In this document: positions 1-11,479 of the stretch, in pieces
Position numbering within the stretch: the stretch's first letter is position 1
How the letters are laid out: each line of letters starts with the position of its first letter
From: Drosophila pseudoobscura
Taxonomy: Eukaryota > Arthropoda > Insecta > Diptera > Drosophilidae
NCBI RefSeq assembly: GCF_009870125.1
Contig: NC_046683.1
Coordinates: 25,882,129 to 25,946,128, forward strand
Length of the DNA: 64,000 nucleotides
Direction: 5' to 3'
The notes under the pieces: model-generated
Databases searched by the model: none
The model's input: the letters and a program-made list of their open reading frames with translations, nothing else
What the model was told of the DNA's origin: nothing
Translations under genes and position numbers: made by a program

Positions 1-480
1 AGTCCTTTAAGATCATCGCATCACGACTCAATTCGAAACCATTTACTCTGCCAAATTTTAGCGGGAGTACTTGGTTTTGAAAGATTACAGTACATCCTAT
101 TCCCTTCTACTACCACCCCTCCAAAGAAATAACTTCTTCATTTATTAGTAACTTATTGGAATACTAGAGGCTTGCTCAGAAAACTTAGCACTCTCTTCCT
201 GGAGAGTCCCACATGTTCATCCCACGTTATTGTATTTACCGAGAATTGGTTAAGGTCGGACATCCTTAGCTCGGAAGTTTTGGTAGGTAGGTACACAACG
301 TTTAGAAATATCCGTTCTTCTGGACGTGGAGGAGGGGTTTTGATTGCTGTTGCGCATTTGCGCTATTATTTGATATGTTTTCTTTATCAATTCTTCACAT
401 GAATCTTGCGTCTTGCTCGTCTTTTTATTGATCATATTTTCTTCTTCCTCAAGCATCGATATCACTCAGTTATCGCAACA
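1..480 (+). mobile_element. Jockey/CR1-type LINE fragment, copy A (start of ORF2 endonuclease)
   Basis: Truncated non-LTR retrotransposon, cut off by the window edge on the left. The frame at 172-350 encodes the start of an AP-type endonuclease with a VIVFTENWL motif and the stretch GGGVLIAV, the same protein as in the better copy at 11785-12895. The sequence is a near-exact repeat of 5721-6200. The frame ends at about 400, after which the sequence is not LINE-like. No functional product is expected. Positions 481-690 are AT-rich with no gene seen. The clade is uncertain within the jockey/CR1 group. Confidence 0.7.
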
Positions 481-689
481 CACTATCCAATGTAACTACA
501 TATATTCAATACTAGCTAAACCGAAAGACTTTGTTCTCCAACGCAACAAAAAAATGTTCTTAATTATATGTGGTTAATTTATAGCGAAACATTTTTAGAA
601 TACCCTTTTTACCGCCTTAGAGGCAATAAATAAGCAGATTTTTGATTAGATCATGTTAATTTTTGCATTTTAACATCAGGGTATATGGC

Positions 690-2065
690 TTATCAGGTAG
701 CAAGGTGGGTGGCCAGTCATCTGAGGAGAAATGAAGAACCGTGAGCCAAAAGAGCTGACTCATTCAGCTCAGTCGGATGAGCCCCTCGAGGCAGAATGTC
801 GGCTGGGTTTAAAGCTGTGGGGACATAACGCCATTCCATTTTTTCTGTCATTTCCTGAATTGTTGCCACTCTATTTGCAACAAATATATTAAATCTTGAC
901 GGCTCGTCCCGAATCCAGCAGAATCACACCAACAGTAACACCTTCCCTTGAAGACATTCATTCCAGCTATCTCAGCTATCTCAGCATAGCCAGCAACTCT
1001 GCTCCACAAAGCTCCAACTTTGGTACCGTAAGTGTCTTCAAAGGAGCCACACGAGATTTGGCATAAAGTGACTGCTGGAATGCTGACCCTTGGACATGCA
1101 TGCACCATAAGCCCTGATGCTGGCATCGCAAAATCCGTGAATTTCCAGCGTAGCGTCTGGAAGGAGTGCAAGCGGAGGAAATTTAAACCGACGAATCTTA
1201 CCAACTTGTAGGGCCAAGTCCTAAAGTTTAAGTCTCATGGCTGACATCGTCGAACTTCAAAAATGTTTCCTCTTCCTCAACTCAATCTGAACTGACCTCT
1301 AGACAAAATTCCAGCAGTTTGCTCCCGAATTCGGATAGCCTCTTCCTGAGAGCTGGCTCCAGATATGAAGTCATCCACGTAGAAGTCACGGCGAAGGATT
1401 TTAGCTCCAACTGGAAACGCCCTCTGCTCATTCATTGCCAACTGATCCATCGCTCGCACAGATAAATAGGAGGCCTATATATATATAGGCGTCCCATATA
1501 TAACGGTGTCCAGTTGAAATACACGCAAGTTCTCTTCCCTGGAGTTTCTCCACAGAATACACTGCAAGCTGCTATCCTCGGTTGAGACTCTTACACAACA
1601 ATACATCTTACAGATATCTCCCTTAATCGCATCGGCGTATGACCGAAATCTAGCAAGAATATGAAACAGTTTGGGTTGGATTACGGGACCAGCCATTAAA
1701 ACGTCGTTCAGGGATTATCCAGATGAAGTTGAAGCGGATCCATCGTAAACGACGCGAAGCTTGGTCGTAGATCTATCTTTCTTCATGACGCAATGGTGAG
1801 GCAAAAAATATCGGCAGTTGCTGATTGACTAGGCAGGAACCTGAGACATATGGCGTAAACCACGGTATTCCTTTATGAATGCTGCATACTAAGATTTAAC
1901 ATCGGGCTGACGATCTAACTTTCTCTCAAGGGTCAGGAATCTACGAAGCGCTTAAATGTAAGATTCTCCCAGGAGATCCAAATTATATTTTGCTAGCAGA
2001 CGAACACAATAATCGCCTTTATGTAATCGACGGAAATACTGCACAAAGTGTGCATCACAATCTAG
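690..2065 (-). mobile_element. BEL/Pao retrotransposon pol fragment, copy A (RT and RNase H)
   Basis: Degenerate pol of a BEL/Pao LTR retrotransposon. On the minus strand, 1475-1696 encodes the start of the reverse transcriptase (MAGPVIQPKLFHIL, then a CILWRNS motif). 1277-1459 carries the catalytic loop FYVDDFISG, and 848-1204 is the RNase H-like region in a shifted frame. Compared with copy B (6410-7975) it lacks about 190 bases between 1204 and 1210, which removes part of the connection domain. The frames are broken by shifts. Homology to copy B stops near 2065, so gag and the 5' LTR are missing here. Confidence 0.8.
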
Positions 2066-2194
2066 CTTCACATTCTTCCAAAGGCTTGAAAAAAAGCGGG
2101 CATAAATAAAATCAGCCAACTCAAAATGGCGCCGAGCGAAGAAATCTTTGAAAACATTTGAATAGATTCTTTTAAAAATAAGGCCAATAAAATA

Positions 2195-2800
2195 CTAATG
2201 AATTTAAGAGTAGCGCTACTCAAGGCGGGGACCACAATAAAAGAAAATAAAGAAAAAGAAGAGATATTGTCTACATTCCATGACAATCCAATACAAGGAG
2301 GTCATACAGGTATAGCTAAAACATTAGCAAAGATAAGAAGGCATTTTTTTTGGAAAAACATGACACGTCAGATTACAAATTATGTGAGAAACTGTCCAAA
2401 ACAACTAAACATACCAAGTCTCCAATGACTATAACACAAACACCAAACATGGTTTTTGATAGAGTAATTGTGGATACGATCGGTACACTTCTCAAATCAG
2501 AACAAGGAAATGAATATGCAGTCACCTTAATCTGTGACTTAACAAAATACCTTGTTGCCATACCAATACAGAACAAAAGTGCAAAAACAGTAGCTAAAGC
2601 TATATTTAAAGATTTTATTCTAATGTACTGTCCAATGAAGACGTTCATTACGGACATGGGAACAGAATATACAAATTCAATAATGGAAGATTTATGTAAA
2701 TACTTAAATATTCAAAACATAACATCGACTGCACATCATCACCAAACCGTAGGCACCGTGGAGCGAAGCCACAGAACATTCAATGAGTTCATATCCCATA
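2195..2800 (+). pseudogene. Integrase relic of a gypsy-family element (412/mdg1-like)
   Basis: Part of the pol gene of a gypsy-superfamily retrotransposon. 2198-2400 encodes the zinc-binding region before the core (GGHTGIAKT, then HFFWKNM and a Cys). After a frameshift near 2400, 2410-2790 encodes the core with the three acidic residues in context: VDTIG, TDMGTEY and VERSHRTFNE. The reading frame is lost after 2790, where the sequence becomes unrelated. The 412/mdg1 assignment comes from remembered motif similarity and is less certain than the integrase call. It cannot make a working enzyme because both ends are missing. Confidence 0.75.
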
Positions 2801-5230
2801 CACATTATGTTTATATACATATCATCCACCCCATCCACACAAGTAACAGGACTCCACTCAAGAATCAATAACTGTTTCTTCCCATACTCCAAGCTAGGGC
2901 CCCCCATAATATAAACAATGGACCCAATTGTTTCATCAACATTAAAATCACGCCACTCTCGAGATATCGATTCTTTAGAATCACGCCACTCATGAGGACC
3001 AATCAAAGCTAGACATAAAACTAAGGAGTATCACATTCCAGCTCCGTCATGTAATGCAACACCGATCGCCAGCAGTGGATGCCTTTCATCAAAGCCGACG
3101 CATCCCCAAATATCGATCCAGGCACGTACGCCACCGACACGAAGATGCAGCCGAGGAAAGCAACGCCCGAAGCCAGAGTCGGGAGTTCCAAGAGAAGGGC
3201 TCATAGAAACTAGCCAGCAGCAGAGAGATCAGTTCCGTTTGAGACAAGCAGACCCAAAGTCAAGTCGGGGAATTCATTTAAATCTTGTGACATAAAGATA
3301 TTTAAGTTTGTAAAATAAAAGTCTTTTTTAAAAACTTAAAATCGAGTTGCGGATATTTAACTATATATAGTTAAATATGCGACACTTCAGTTTAAGTTTT
3401 AAAAAAGGTTTTGTTCTTTCACTTAAACTTAGCGTACATTAGTTAGTTATTTCCCCGACGATGACTGAGGTCCGATGTCTTGAATGGAATTAACTTTGTT
3501 GAATTCTCCGACGGTGTCGCGATTGACGTTTGTCTTGAACAGAACTGACTTGCCTTCTTAAATGTATTTATATCATGATGCTCGGTTTGGGATTCGGATT
3601 TGGATTCGGAGGCGTTGGCTTCGGAAATGGAGTACGTGACTCGATCGATATGTCGGAAAGGCGGCTTTTGATGAAAGGCTTCCGCTGCGTATGATCGGTG
3701 TTGCATTACTTGGGGGTGGCTGAGAATAGGGCCTCTGATTGGTCAGCTAGGATGGCGCGGTTCTTGAGAATCGATTAGTAATTGATCTCTGAAGAGTGGC
3801 GTGATTCTAGTGAGGCTGGATTCTAGTGCGGCATCTATTGTTTTATGTTCAACTTCTAGCTTAGGGTGTTTGTTTACATTGCCTGCAATCGGCTACGCGT
3901 GGTCCACTTCGAGCGTGAGATTGTTTATGGGGGTTCGAAGCTGAGGGTGTCGAATTGTTTATAGTATTGTGGGTGCAGGGTAATAGACATAGACAAGGGT
4001 ATGCGGAGCATGGACTATAGATATGTCACTATATATATATACAAGCTTAAGCTTAAAACCTTCAAGAAAAGTCTAGATATTTCGGAATTGAGTTGTAAAT
4101 TCAAACTAAATTTTATTCTTAAAATCAGATCCTTATATATGATTTGACAATGAGGTAGGAAGTACAATTTTGTAGTCTATAATTATCGTTAGACCTACGC
4201 AAAGGATACATTTTACTGCGGGTGGCTATTTGAGTGCATGCTTACATTAGGGTTATTTTAAGAATGCATTGGTTAAGTGTTTTCCCCACTTGTGTTTTGT
4301 TGTAGTATCTTTTAATGGGCTACAGATCTTTGTTTACCGTCATTACTTATCTATTTTATTTGATTTTTTAGAGATCAGTTTTTTGGATACATGAGTGAAT
4401 GTGTTTTATGCTTGTTTATGCTTGAACATTCTGCAAGGGGCCGAGAGTGGCGAGTGGTTTCGACGATAATATGTTCATGTTTGAACAATGGTTCTTAATA
4501 ATTGATTTTCAAACAGTCCTTAACGTCAAAAATATTACCACGATTCGGCATAAGTCCTACCTTTAAACGTATTAGAAAAATAAAGTCCGGGAAATTCGAG
4601 CCCAAAGAAAAACTTGAGTTTCGTTGTCGATTACAATTCTTTCAATTGCATCATTGAGCAAACGGTTTTAAAGCTTTCAAGTTCTCGCTTTATATCGTTT
4701 TTGTAATGGTCTATACAAAATTCCTTTTTCTGTGCACAAGTATTTGGCGGGCTGTCTCCCCAAATTAACTGTTGGATCGTTTTTTGAGTACATGCTGAAA
4801 ATTAACTTAAACTTCTAAGCCACACTGAAAAACAAGAAAAAGCTATAATTTATGTTTGTGTCGTTGTTTTTCATAAGTACGCCCTCATATTGCATTTAGC
4901 CTCTCATCTCGTAGCTTTTGCTTTAGTAACACTCTCTCCCTATCAGCTTCTCTAACTTCTATATCTCTCTCGCTGCCGAAACTTTCTGTGCAGTAGCGCT
5001 GGCTATTGCTGGAACCCCTCTCCTCTCAGTTTTAACTCCGCTTTAAGCGTTTGTCTGGCATATTGTCTGACAGCTATTTGTTTTAAATTATCAATATTTT
5101 TTAAAACTTTAATTAAGGAATTTTCCGATACCATAAAATACATTTATTCTTGATCAGCATCAAGAGCCAAATCTTCAGTCCGTCTTTACGAGCGCCCAGA
5201 TCTGAATATCGGGTATAAATATATAGTCGC
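2801..5230. other. Unresolved repeat-like stretch, no gene recognised
   Basis: No confident gene. Positions 3010-3360 look like the end of an LTR (an AATAAAAG polyadenylation-type motif near 3317), possibly belonging to the integrase relic just upstream. A minus-strand open frame at 3443-3706 (87 codons, Ser/Glu-rich) is not recognised and may be old gag sequence. 3700-4060 is GT-rich and 4060-5230 is mostly AT-rich with scattered stops on both strands. A short TA repeat lies near 4030. Confidence 0.4.
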
Positions 5231-5234
5231 GGGA

Positions 5235-5390
5235 GTAGGTGCGTTTTCTTTTGCAATTAAGATTCGTTTTGTTGTATAAAAAACTGTTTTTTACTTCGAC
5301 GAGGAAAATGTTTCCGTTTTAAAAACGGATCAATTTTGAGTTTTGTGAAAATAGGATCATCAATTTATGTGTTTTCAAAAGTAAATCAGA
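5235..5390 (+). repeat. Fragment of a short interspersed DNA repeat (relative of the MITE at 59163)
   Basis: This stretch matches 59607-59765 and the reverse complement of 22915-23070. All share TTCGTTTTGTTGTATAAA and, downstream, a run of GTTTTCGTTTT-type sequence. The 59.2 kb copy lies inside an element with terminal inverted repeats, so this is read as a piece of the same non-autonomous DNA transposon family. No TIR is visible around this copy. Confidence 0.55.
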
Positions 5391-5394
5391 ACCG

Positions 5395-5456
5395 GTATCG
5401 CTGCATGGCCGAGTGGAGTATGCCGTGGAATACCGCGCTTCGACGTTCGATCGTTC
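5395..5456 (+). promoter_or_regulatory. tRNA-like A and B box pair ahead of a LINE
   Basis: TGGCCGAGTGGA at 5406-5417 fits an internal RNA polymerase III A box, and GTTCGATCG at about 5445-5453 resembles a B box. Their spacing, close to 38 bases, is tRNA-like. The segment does not complete a tRNA cloverleaf by eye. It lies about 190 bases before the LINE ORF1 segment at 5635, so it could be a tRNA-derived head or an unrelated SINE remnant. No polymerase III terminator was confirmed. Confidence 0.3.
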
Positions 5457-5619
5457 ATTAGACCTTTTGGCCTACTGCTGCTGGCTGAGTCTCTACCTTC
5501 TGGCCGGTCCAATTCGATACGTCCAGTAAACAGAGATGCCGGACCACCGGATAGTGCAATCACATTGTGCCAAAACCACTGTCCGTGTTCCCACCAAAGC
5601 GGCAAGTTTTTTCCCCAGA

Positions 5620-6200
5620 ACTTACCCATATAATGATGTACCTGCTTTCATACAAAGTAAAATAAAAGATGTCGGCTAAAAGGGGGAGAAGTTTAATTTC
5701 TCTTATGCCAGGAAAGTAGAGTCCTTTAAGATCATCGCATCACGACTCAATTCGAAACCATTTACTCTGCCAAATTTTAGCGGGAGCACTTGGTTTTGAA
5801 AGATTACAGTACATCCTATTCCCTTCTACTACCACCCCTCCAAAGAAATAACTTCTTCATTTATTAGTAACTTATTGGAATACTAGAGGCTTGCTCAGAA
5901 AACTTAGCACTCTCTTCCTGGAGAGTCCCACATGTTCATCCCACGTTATTGTATTTACCGAGAATTGGTTAAGGTCGGACATCCTTAGCTCGGAAGTTTT
6001 GGTAGGTAGGTACACAACGTTTAGAAATATCCGTTCTTCTGGACGTGGAGGAGGGGTTTTGATTGCTGTTGCGCATTTGCGCTATTATTTGATATGTTTT
6101 CATTATCAATTCTTCACATGAATCTTGCGTCTTGCTCGTCTTTTTATTGATCATATTTTCTTCTTCCTCAAGCATCGATATCACTCAGTTATCGCAACAC
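5620..6200 (+). mobile_element. Jockey/CR1-type LINE fragment, copy B (ORF1 tail and ORF2 start)
   Basis: Second copy of the LINE piece at 1-480, here with its upstream part. 5635-5850 translates to ORF1 C-terminal sequence with the family signature KFNFSYAR, also seen at 11536. 5891-6121 is the start of the ORF2 endonuclease and is nearly identical to 172-402. An in-frame stop lies before the signature and several follow, so it is non-functional. The breakpoint into Pao sequence lies between 6200 and 6410, an AT-rich stretch without recognisable coding. Confidence 0.7.
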
Positions 6201-6409
6201 ACTATCCAATGTAACTACATATATTCAATACTAGCTAAACCGAAAGACTTTGTTCTCCAACGCAACAAAAAAATGTTCTTAATTATATGTGGTTAATTTA
6301 TAGCGAAACATTTTTAGAATACCCTTTTTACCGCCTTAGAGGCAATAAATAAGCAGATTTTTGATTAGATCATGTTAATTTTTGCATTTTAACATCAGGG
6401 TATATGGCT

Positions 6410-8500
6410 TATCAGGTAGCAAGGTGGGTGGCCAGTCATCTGAGGAGAAATGAAGAACCGTGAGCCCAAAGAGCTGACTCATTCAGCTCAGTCGGATGAG
6501 CCCCTCGAGGCAGAATGTCGGCTGGGTTTAAAGCTGTGGGGACATAACGCCATTCCATTTTTTCTGTCATTTCCTGAATTGTTGCCACTCTATTTGCAAC
6601 AAATATATTAAATCTTGACGGCTCGTCCCGAATCCAGCAGAATCACACCAACAGTAACACCTTCCCTTGAAGACATTCATTCCAGCTATCTCAGCTATCT
6701 CAGCATAGCCAGCAACTCTGCTCCACAAAGCTCCAACTTTGGTACCGTAAGTGTCTTCAAAGGAGCCACACGAGATTTGGCATAAAGTGACTGCTGGAAT
6801 GCTGACCCTTGGACATGCATGCACCATAAGCCCTGATGCTGGCATCGCAAAATCCGTGAATTTCCAGCGTAGCGTCTGGAAGGAGTGCAAGCGGAGGAAA
6901 TTTAAACCGACGAATCTTACCAAAACTGGTGAATATTTCCTGCCACTCGGTGTTCAGTGCGACTGGAAGGCTTTCATCCCAGGACAACTTCTTTCGACAC
7001 AAACGCTGGAGAATGATTTTGGATTTAGTAATTACTTGTTGGTCCAGTCCGAGACGATCGTAGAATCGCGGAATGGATGACAAAACAGAGCGGATGCGGG
7101 AATTCAAAGAAGATTGTAGGGCCAAGTCCTAAAGTTTAAGTCTCATGGCTGACATCGTCGAACTTCAAAAATGTTTCCTCTTCCTCAACTCAATCTGAAC
7201 TGACCTCTAGCCAAATTCCAGCAGTTTGCTCCCGAATTCGGATAGCCTCTTCCTGAGAGCTGGCTCCAGATATGAAGTCATCTACGTAGAAGTCACGGCG
7301 AAGGATTTTAGCTTCAACTGGAAACGCCCTCTGCTCATTCATTGCCAACTGATCCATCGCTCGCACAGATAAATAGGAGGCCTATATATATATAGGCGTC
7401 CCATATATAACGGTGTCCAGTTGAAACACACGCAAGTCCTCTTCCCTGGAGTTTCTCCACAGAATACACTGCAAGCTGCTATCCTCGGTTGAGACTCTTA
7501 CACAACAATACATCTTACAGATATCTCCCTTAATCGCATCGGCGTATGACCGAAATCGAGCAAGAATATGAAACAGTTTGGGTTGGATTACGGGACCAGC
7601 CATTAAAACGTCGTTCAGGGATTATCCAGATGAGTTTGAAGCGGATCCATCAAAAACGACGCGAAGCTTGGTCGTAGAACTATCTTCCTTCATGACGCAA
7701 TGGTGAGGCAAAAAATATCGGCAGTTGCTGATTGACTGGGTACGAACCTGAGACATATGGCCTAAATCAAGGTTCTCCTTTATAAATGCTGCATACTGAG
7801 ATTTAACATCAGGGTGACGATCAAACTTTCTCTCAAGGGTCGGGAATCTACGAACCGCTTGAATGTAGGATTCTCCAAGGAGATCCAAATTATATTTTGC
7901 TGGCAGACGAACACAATAATTGCCTTTATATAATAGACGGAAATGGTGGACAAAGTGTGCTTCACAATCTAGCTCTGGTAGACTTTACTATTGGTTCGAT
8001 GCAATTTTCTGCCTCCCAAAACGTCCGAAGAAGCACCTCAAGCCGGTCCTCTGGACTATTATTCGCAGCAGCTACGACCCGAGCCCGAGAGACCATCAAA
8101 GATGAACCTTTTAAACGGGAACAATCTCCAGACACGACCCATCACAAGCGCGTTTTATGAATTGAAGGCAATAGCAGTAGCTTGACCTGACCAACACACA
8201 GGAATTCGAAAAACAGACTTGCTCCAATTAGCAAATCGACGCGCTGCGGCTTATGAAACTCCGGATCTGCTAGTGGTATGTTCGATGGAATGTTCCAGTT
8301 TTGAGTGTCAATTCCAAAGCTTGGCTGTCGATCGGTTATGCTAGAGGCTACAATGTCAGTGATGAGAGTTGAGTAATCCGATGAGCGAGAGTGTAGGCTA
8401 ACGTTGACCGAAAATCCATCCGTGACGAAGCTAGAGTCGCCTATTCCCGAGACTGCAGTCGATGATTTAATATTTCGAAGCTAAAGCTGATTCGGGGAAC
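6410..8500 (-). pseudogene. BEL/Pao pol relic, copy B (protease region, RT, RNase H)
   Basis: Read on the minus strand, this runs from a peptidase-type segment (8500 down to about 8100, containing LLIGASLF) through the linker at 7622-7888 (GESYIQAVRRF, ending VVFDGSA) into the reverse transcriptase at 7382-7603. The catalytic Tyr-Val-Asp-Asp region lies near 7270. The connection/RNase H domain is at 6757-7125 (ITKSKIILQRL, HGFCDASIRAYGA) and ends near 6430 with VPTALNPADILPRGS. The order matches BEL/Pao pol. Multiple frameshifts are present. Integrase and the 3' LTR are missing because the sequence switches to LINE-associated DNA at about 6410. Confidence 0.82.
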
Positions 8501-9260
8501 ATGAAGTTATTAGATGCAACTGGGAGCCGAAACCTCGTGGGCACCATCGTTGCACAGTGCGCAGCGGGCTACGGTTTGGTTCGTTGTAACCAATGTGCAC
8601 CTAAAATTATTATGCTTTCTACTTTTGCCCACTTGACTGCTCGACGCATAGCTTGCCAAAGAAAAGTCCATTGTGTCCAATGATCTGCATCGCTGCTCCA
8701 AGAACGAGGCCATAGATTCCCACGACGGAATTAAGTTTGCGAATGCGGGTTCGTTGAATCGCTCCACTTCTCTTGGTTTGCTAGATCCAGTTTTCGGAGA
8801 AGCTCCAGCACGACGATGCATCCTGCGATCTGCTCAGTGGTGCCCAAGCCCTGGAGTGAACGCATATGAGAATTCAACGTGTCTGAAAGCTCCCGAAACA
8901 TGACCACTGACCCAGGTTTCATAGTCTGGAGCGCCAAGATATCATTCATGCAATTCATAGCATAATTGCCATCCATAATTGCCATAATTTCCAGCAACCG
9001 AACAGTCTCCAATGCCGAATCCCTCAGACAGCAATGCAAATGCTGGAGCTGTTAAGTCCGTTTGTTTGTTAAGTCCGGATGGCTGTCGATGATGGTGGCA
9101 AACATTGAATAAAAGTACGTCCAGTTCGCACATCCGCCGCTCGCATTGGCCGATCAACTTCTCGACTTGCTCTTGCTTTATAGTTGTTGTAGTTACAGGC
9201 CGACGACTCATTCTGCCAAGCGGGTAGCTAACATTTTCATTTTCTCGCATAATTCCGTTG
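8500..9260 (-). pseudogene. BEL/Pao gag relic, copy B
   Basis: Capsid-type gene of the same Pao element, in broken overlapping frames at 8942-9250, 8731-9039 and 8510-8821. The middle part holds the gag-like string PGSVVMFRELSDTLNSHM, followed by SWESMASFLEQRC, which is typical of the conserved BEL gag domain. Near 8560 a Cys-His cluster (CALCNDGAHEV) resembles a nucleocapsid-type knuckle. The gene lies between the primer-binding site at 9508 and the protease region, as expected. Frame changes near 9030 and 8820 rule out an intact product. Confidence 0.75.
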
Positions 9261-9507
9261 ACTTAAGCTTCAAAAAAGTCACCCTGTTTTGCTCACTGGT
9301 CATTGGAATTTCGTTAGCAGCATTAATTTCCATGGTAGCGGAAGCGTTAGCAGGGCTAATAGCTACGTGCACTATTGAATATGCAAGGGAGGACGGTGTA
9401 TATATGTATGGATAACTTATGTGGTCGATGACACTGGTTAAGATGGCAATTAGTTTAGACCTTTGAATTATATATTAGGTTGTGGTTGAACTGATGGATT
9501 ATTTATT

Positions 9508-9530
9508 GTACAATCACGTCGGGGTCACTA
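9508..9530 (-). other. Primer-binding site of the Pao copy B element
   Basis: The minus strand reads TAGTGACCCCGACGTGAT, which resembles the primer-binding sites of BEL/Pao elements (TGGTGACCCCGACGT type). It sits between the gag relic (below 9260) and LTR-like sequence (above 9535), the position expected just inside the 5' LTR. Confidence 0.6.
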
Positions 9531-9534
9531 AATG

Positions 9535-10000
9535 TTAAGCTATTAAGCGTTTTAAATAACTGTTGTAAGTTTGATTCAAATAAAAAGTCGGTCGGGCTTA
9601 AATAAGAGGCATAAATTATTGTTAGATGTAGACTGACGTATGCGTATGTACATATGTATGTTGAAATTTATTGATACACGAAAGCGAAAGTATGTATGTT
9701 AGTTGTATGTATATCGGTATGAGTGTGAACGACTGATGAACAACAATGCGCTATAGCTGCAGCTAATCCCATAGCTCGCGTTGAAGCTAAGGCGAGAACG
9801 AAACGATAGATAGAGTGCGAGAGAACGGCAGGAACGAAGAAGGCGGACAGAGAGTCGAAAGAACGTCCGCTGTTGTGCGCAAGCATTACGGCAGGCAATG
9901 ATTTTGTACAGTGCGCAGTGAAAATATCAAACAGCAATGGTGATTTAGGTTGCACCACTGGCTATAATTTGAGGTATTTATGCTGCTTGACCCGACACAC
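9535..10000 (-). repeat. 5' LTR of the Pao copy B element
   Basis: The segment lies immediately outside the primer-binding site in the minus orientation. It resembles 58790-58990 in the same orientation, sharing GCACCACTGGCTATAAT and the preceding GTGCAGTG-type block, which supports a dispersed LTR. The outer end is placed near 10000 because similarity fades there. No matching 3' LTR is present, so length and boundary cannot be verified. Confidence 0.5.
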
Positions 10001-10106
10001 CTTGTGTTTTATTATCAGGCGCAAAAACAAACAACGCAGATGGAACATGCCACATATAAATGGCCATGGGAAAAACATTGATTTTCCAAATTCAGACCAC
10101 ATATTT

Positions 10107-10990
10107 TCAAGGATTGGCGTTTTGATTTGTTAATAGTCGAAAGGCGAATGCAATACGTATCGGAAATCGAAGTCTTTTAAACTCGAACGACATATCCGTT
10201 GAGATCATCGGATTCCTGCGAAAGAGCACTTCCTCATTAGGGAATACTTTGTTGATGAGCTCGTCTTTTGTTGTGACAAAGTTACAGAAATTCGGAGGAA
10301 ATGAAATTAATCCGCTCGATTCCTCGACAGTTGCTCGACCATTACCAATAATCAGCAATTGCTCTGAGAAATCTTCAGCAGATGTATCATTTTGCAGTGC
10401 AGCCCTTATGTTTGTTGTCAGCTGAAGTTTCTTCACATAGCACCATAGATTCGTTGATGTTCTGCAAACGGTTAGATCTTTCAATGCTTATGCGCCATTG
10501 TGCATTCGTCACAGATGATGATTTTCGATGCTGACCAAAATTTTTCCACTGCGAAGTTTTTCAATATTTCAATATTTTCAATATTTACCGGTAATTTTAA
10601 TGCTAAATGAGCCGTACGGCATCCTTCTAACAATATGGCTGCTATTCCAGAAGAAGCAATATTGGATCTCGCACGAACAGTGGCTAAAACTATTGACATG
10701 AGGAATGTCTTACCAGTTTTTATTGGGGATTCAACAGGGACCCATTTGTGTGAACTGCTAAATTCAATTTCTGGTGCCCGTTCCAATTCTCGATCAAATG
10801 CGTCATTCATTCCACGATTCGGCGCTGGCATTCCTAAGCTGACTAATAAACTACCGCATATGACGTAACACATGTCTACAATCAATAGTAAAGCTCGATT
10901 ATGTATCTCCTCATTCATTTCAAGATTGGGATATCTGGAACTTACACGAAATACAAAATATGTTTTAACATATTATCCTTGTATTCGGTG
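10107..10990 (-). pseudogene. Helitron helicase relic (PIF1-like domain)
   Basis: C-terminal helicase part of the RepHel protein that drives rolling-circle Helitron transposition. 10481-10918 (minus) includes LGMPAPNRGMNDAF, a Walker A loop (IKTGKTFLMS), HLALKLPVNI and the Walker B segment IICDECTMAHKH. 10107-10484 continues with VKKLQLTTNIR and FEFKRLRFPIRIAFAF, matching the later helicase motifs. A deletion or frameshift separates the two near 10484, and stops precede 10918. The Rep nuclease half is not seen. This is the only autonomous-type Helitron coding in the window and a possible relative of the DINE-1-like copies. Confidence 0.85.
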
Positions 10991-11229
10991 GGTTCAGTAG
11001 AGAGCGTGTCGAAATTATGATAGAAAATAATGTGCGTATCTAAATGGAAATGCAGAGATGATAGCTTCCTCGACTGTCGTATCCAAAAAAAAAAAAACAC
11101 GTATTTTTATTTAAGGCGTATACGTTTCTGTTTCCAAAAACACACAAAAAATATATGTAGTGTAAAATTAAACAACATCGATTGAGAGATCAAATTAAAA
11201 TAATAACTTTTCCAACACAAATATTTTGT

Positions 11230-11370
11230 AATTGGAGTGTGGGAGACTATTTCCCTTGCATAGGAGAAACTAGACTTCTCCACCTTTAAGCCGATTGTTT
11301 TTAGAACCACATGCGTGGTACCTGTAATGGAAATATTGGAAAAAGGTTGATTAACAATTGATATCAAAAC
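11230..11370 (-). repeat. Inverted fragment of LINE ORF1
   Basis: On the minus strand, 11230-11330 encodes a copy of the LINE ORF1 signature (LKVEKSSFSYAREIVS). The plus-strand copy of the same segment lies about 200 bases downstream at 11536-11600, so the two form a head-to-head inverted pair. Only about 35 codons are recognisable. Confidence 0.6.
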
Positions 11371-11479
11371 GTCTGCAGCGTCCGTGTCCGTGGTGTCCGC
11401 AAGCTGGCTAGTTGTCCCGTCTATTCCGATCCCACAAGTAAATAGACGTTCCGGACCTCACGGCTTGCCCCTGACCTCA

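Noticed and set aside
5400..5470. Functional tRNA gene
   Set aside because: A and B boxes are present but a full cloverleaf with paired acceptor stem could not be formed.
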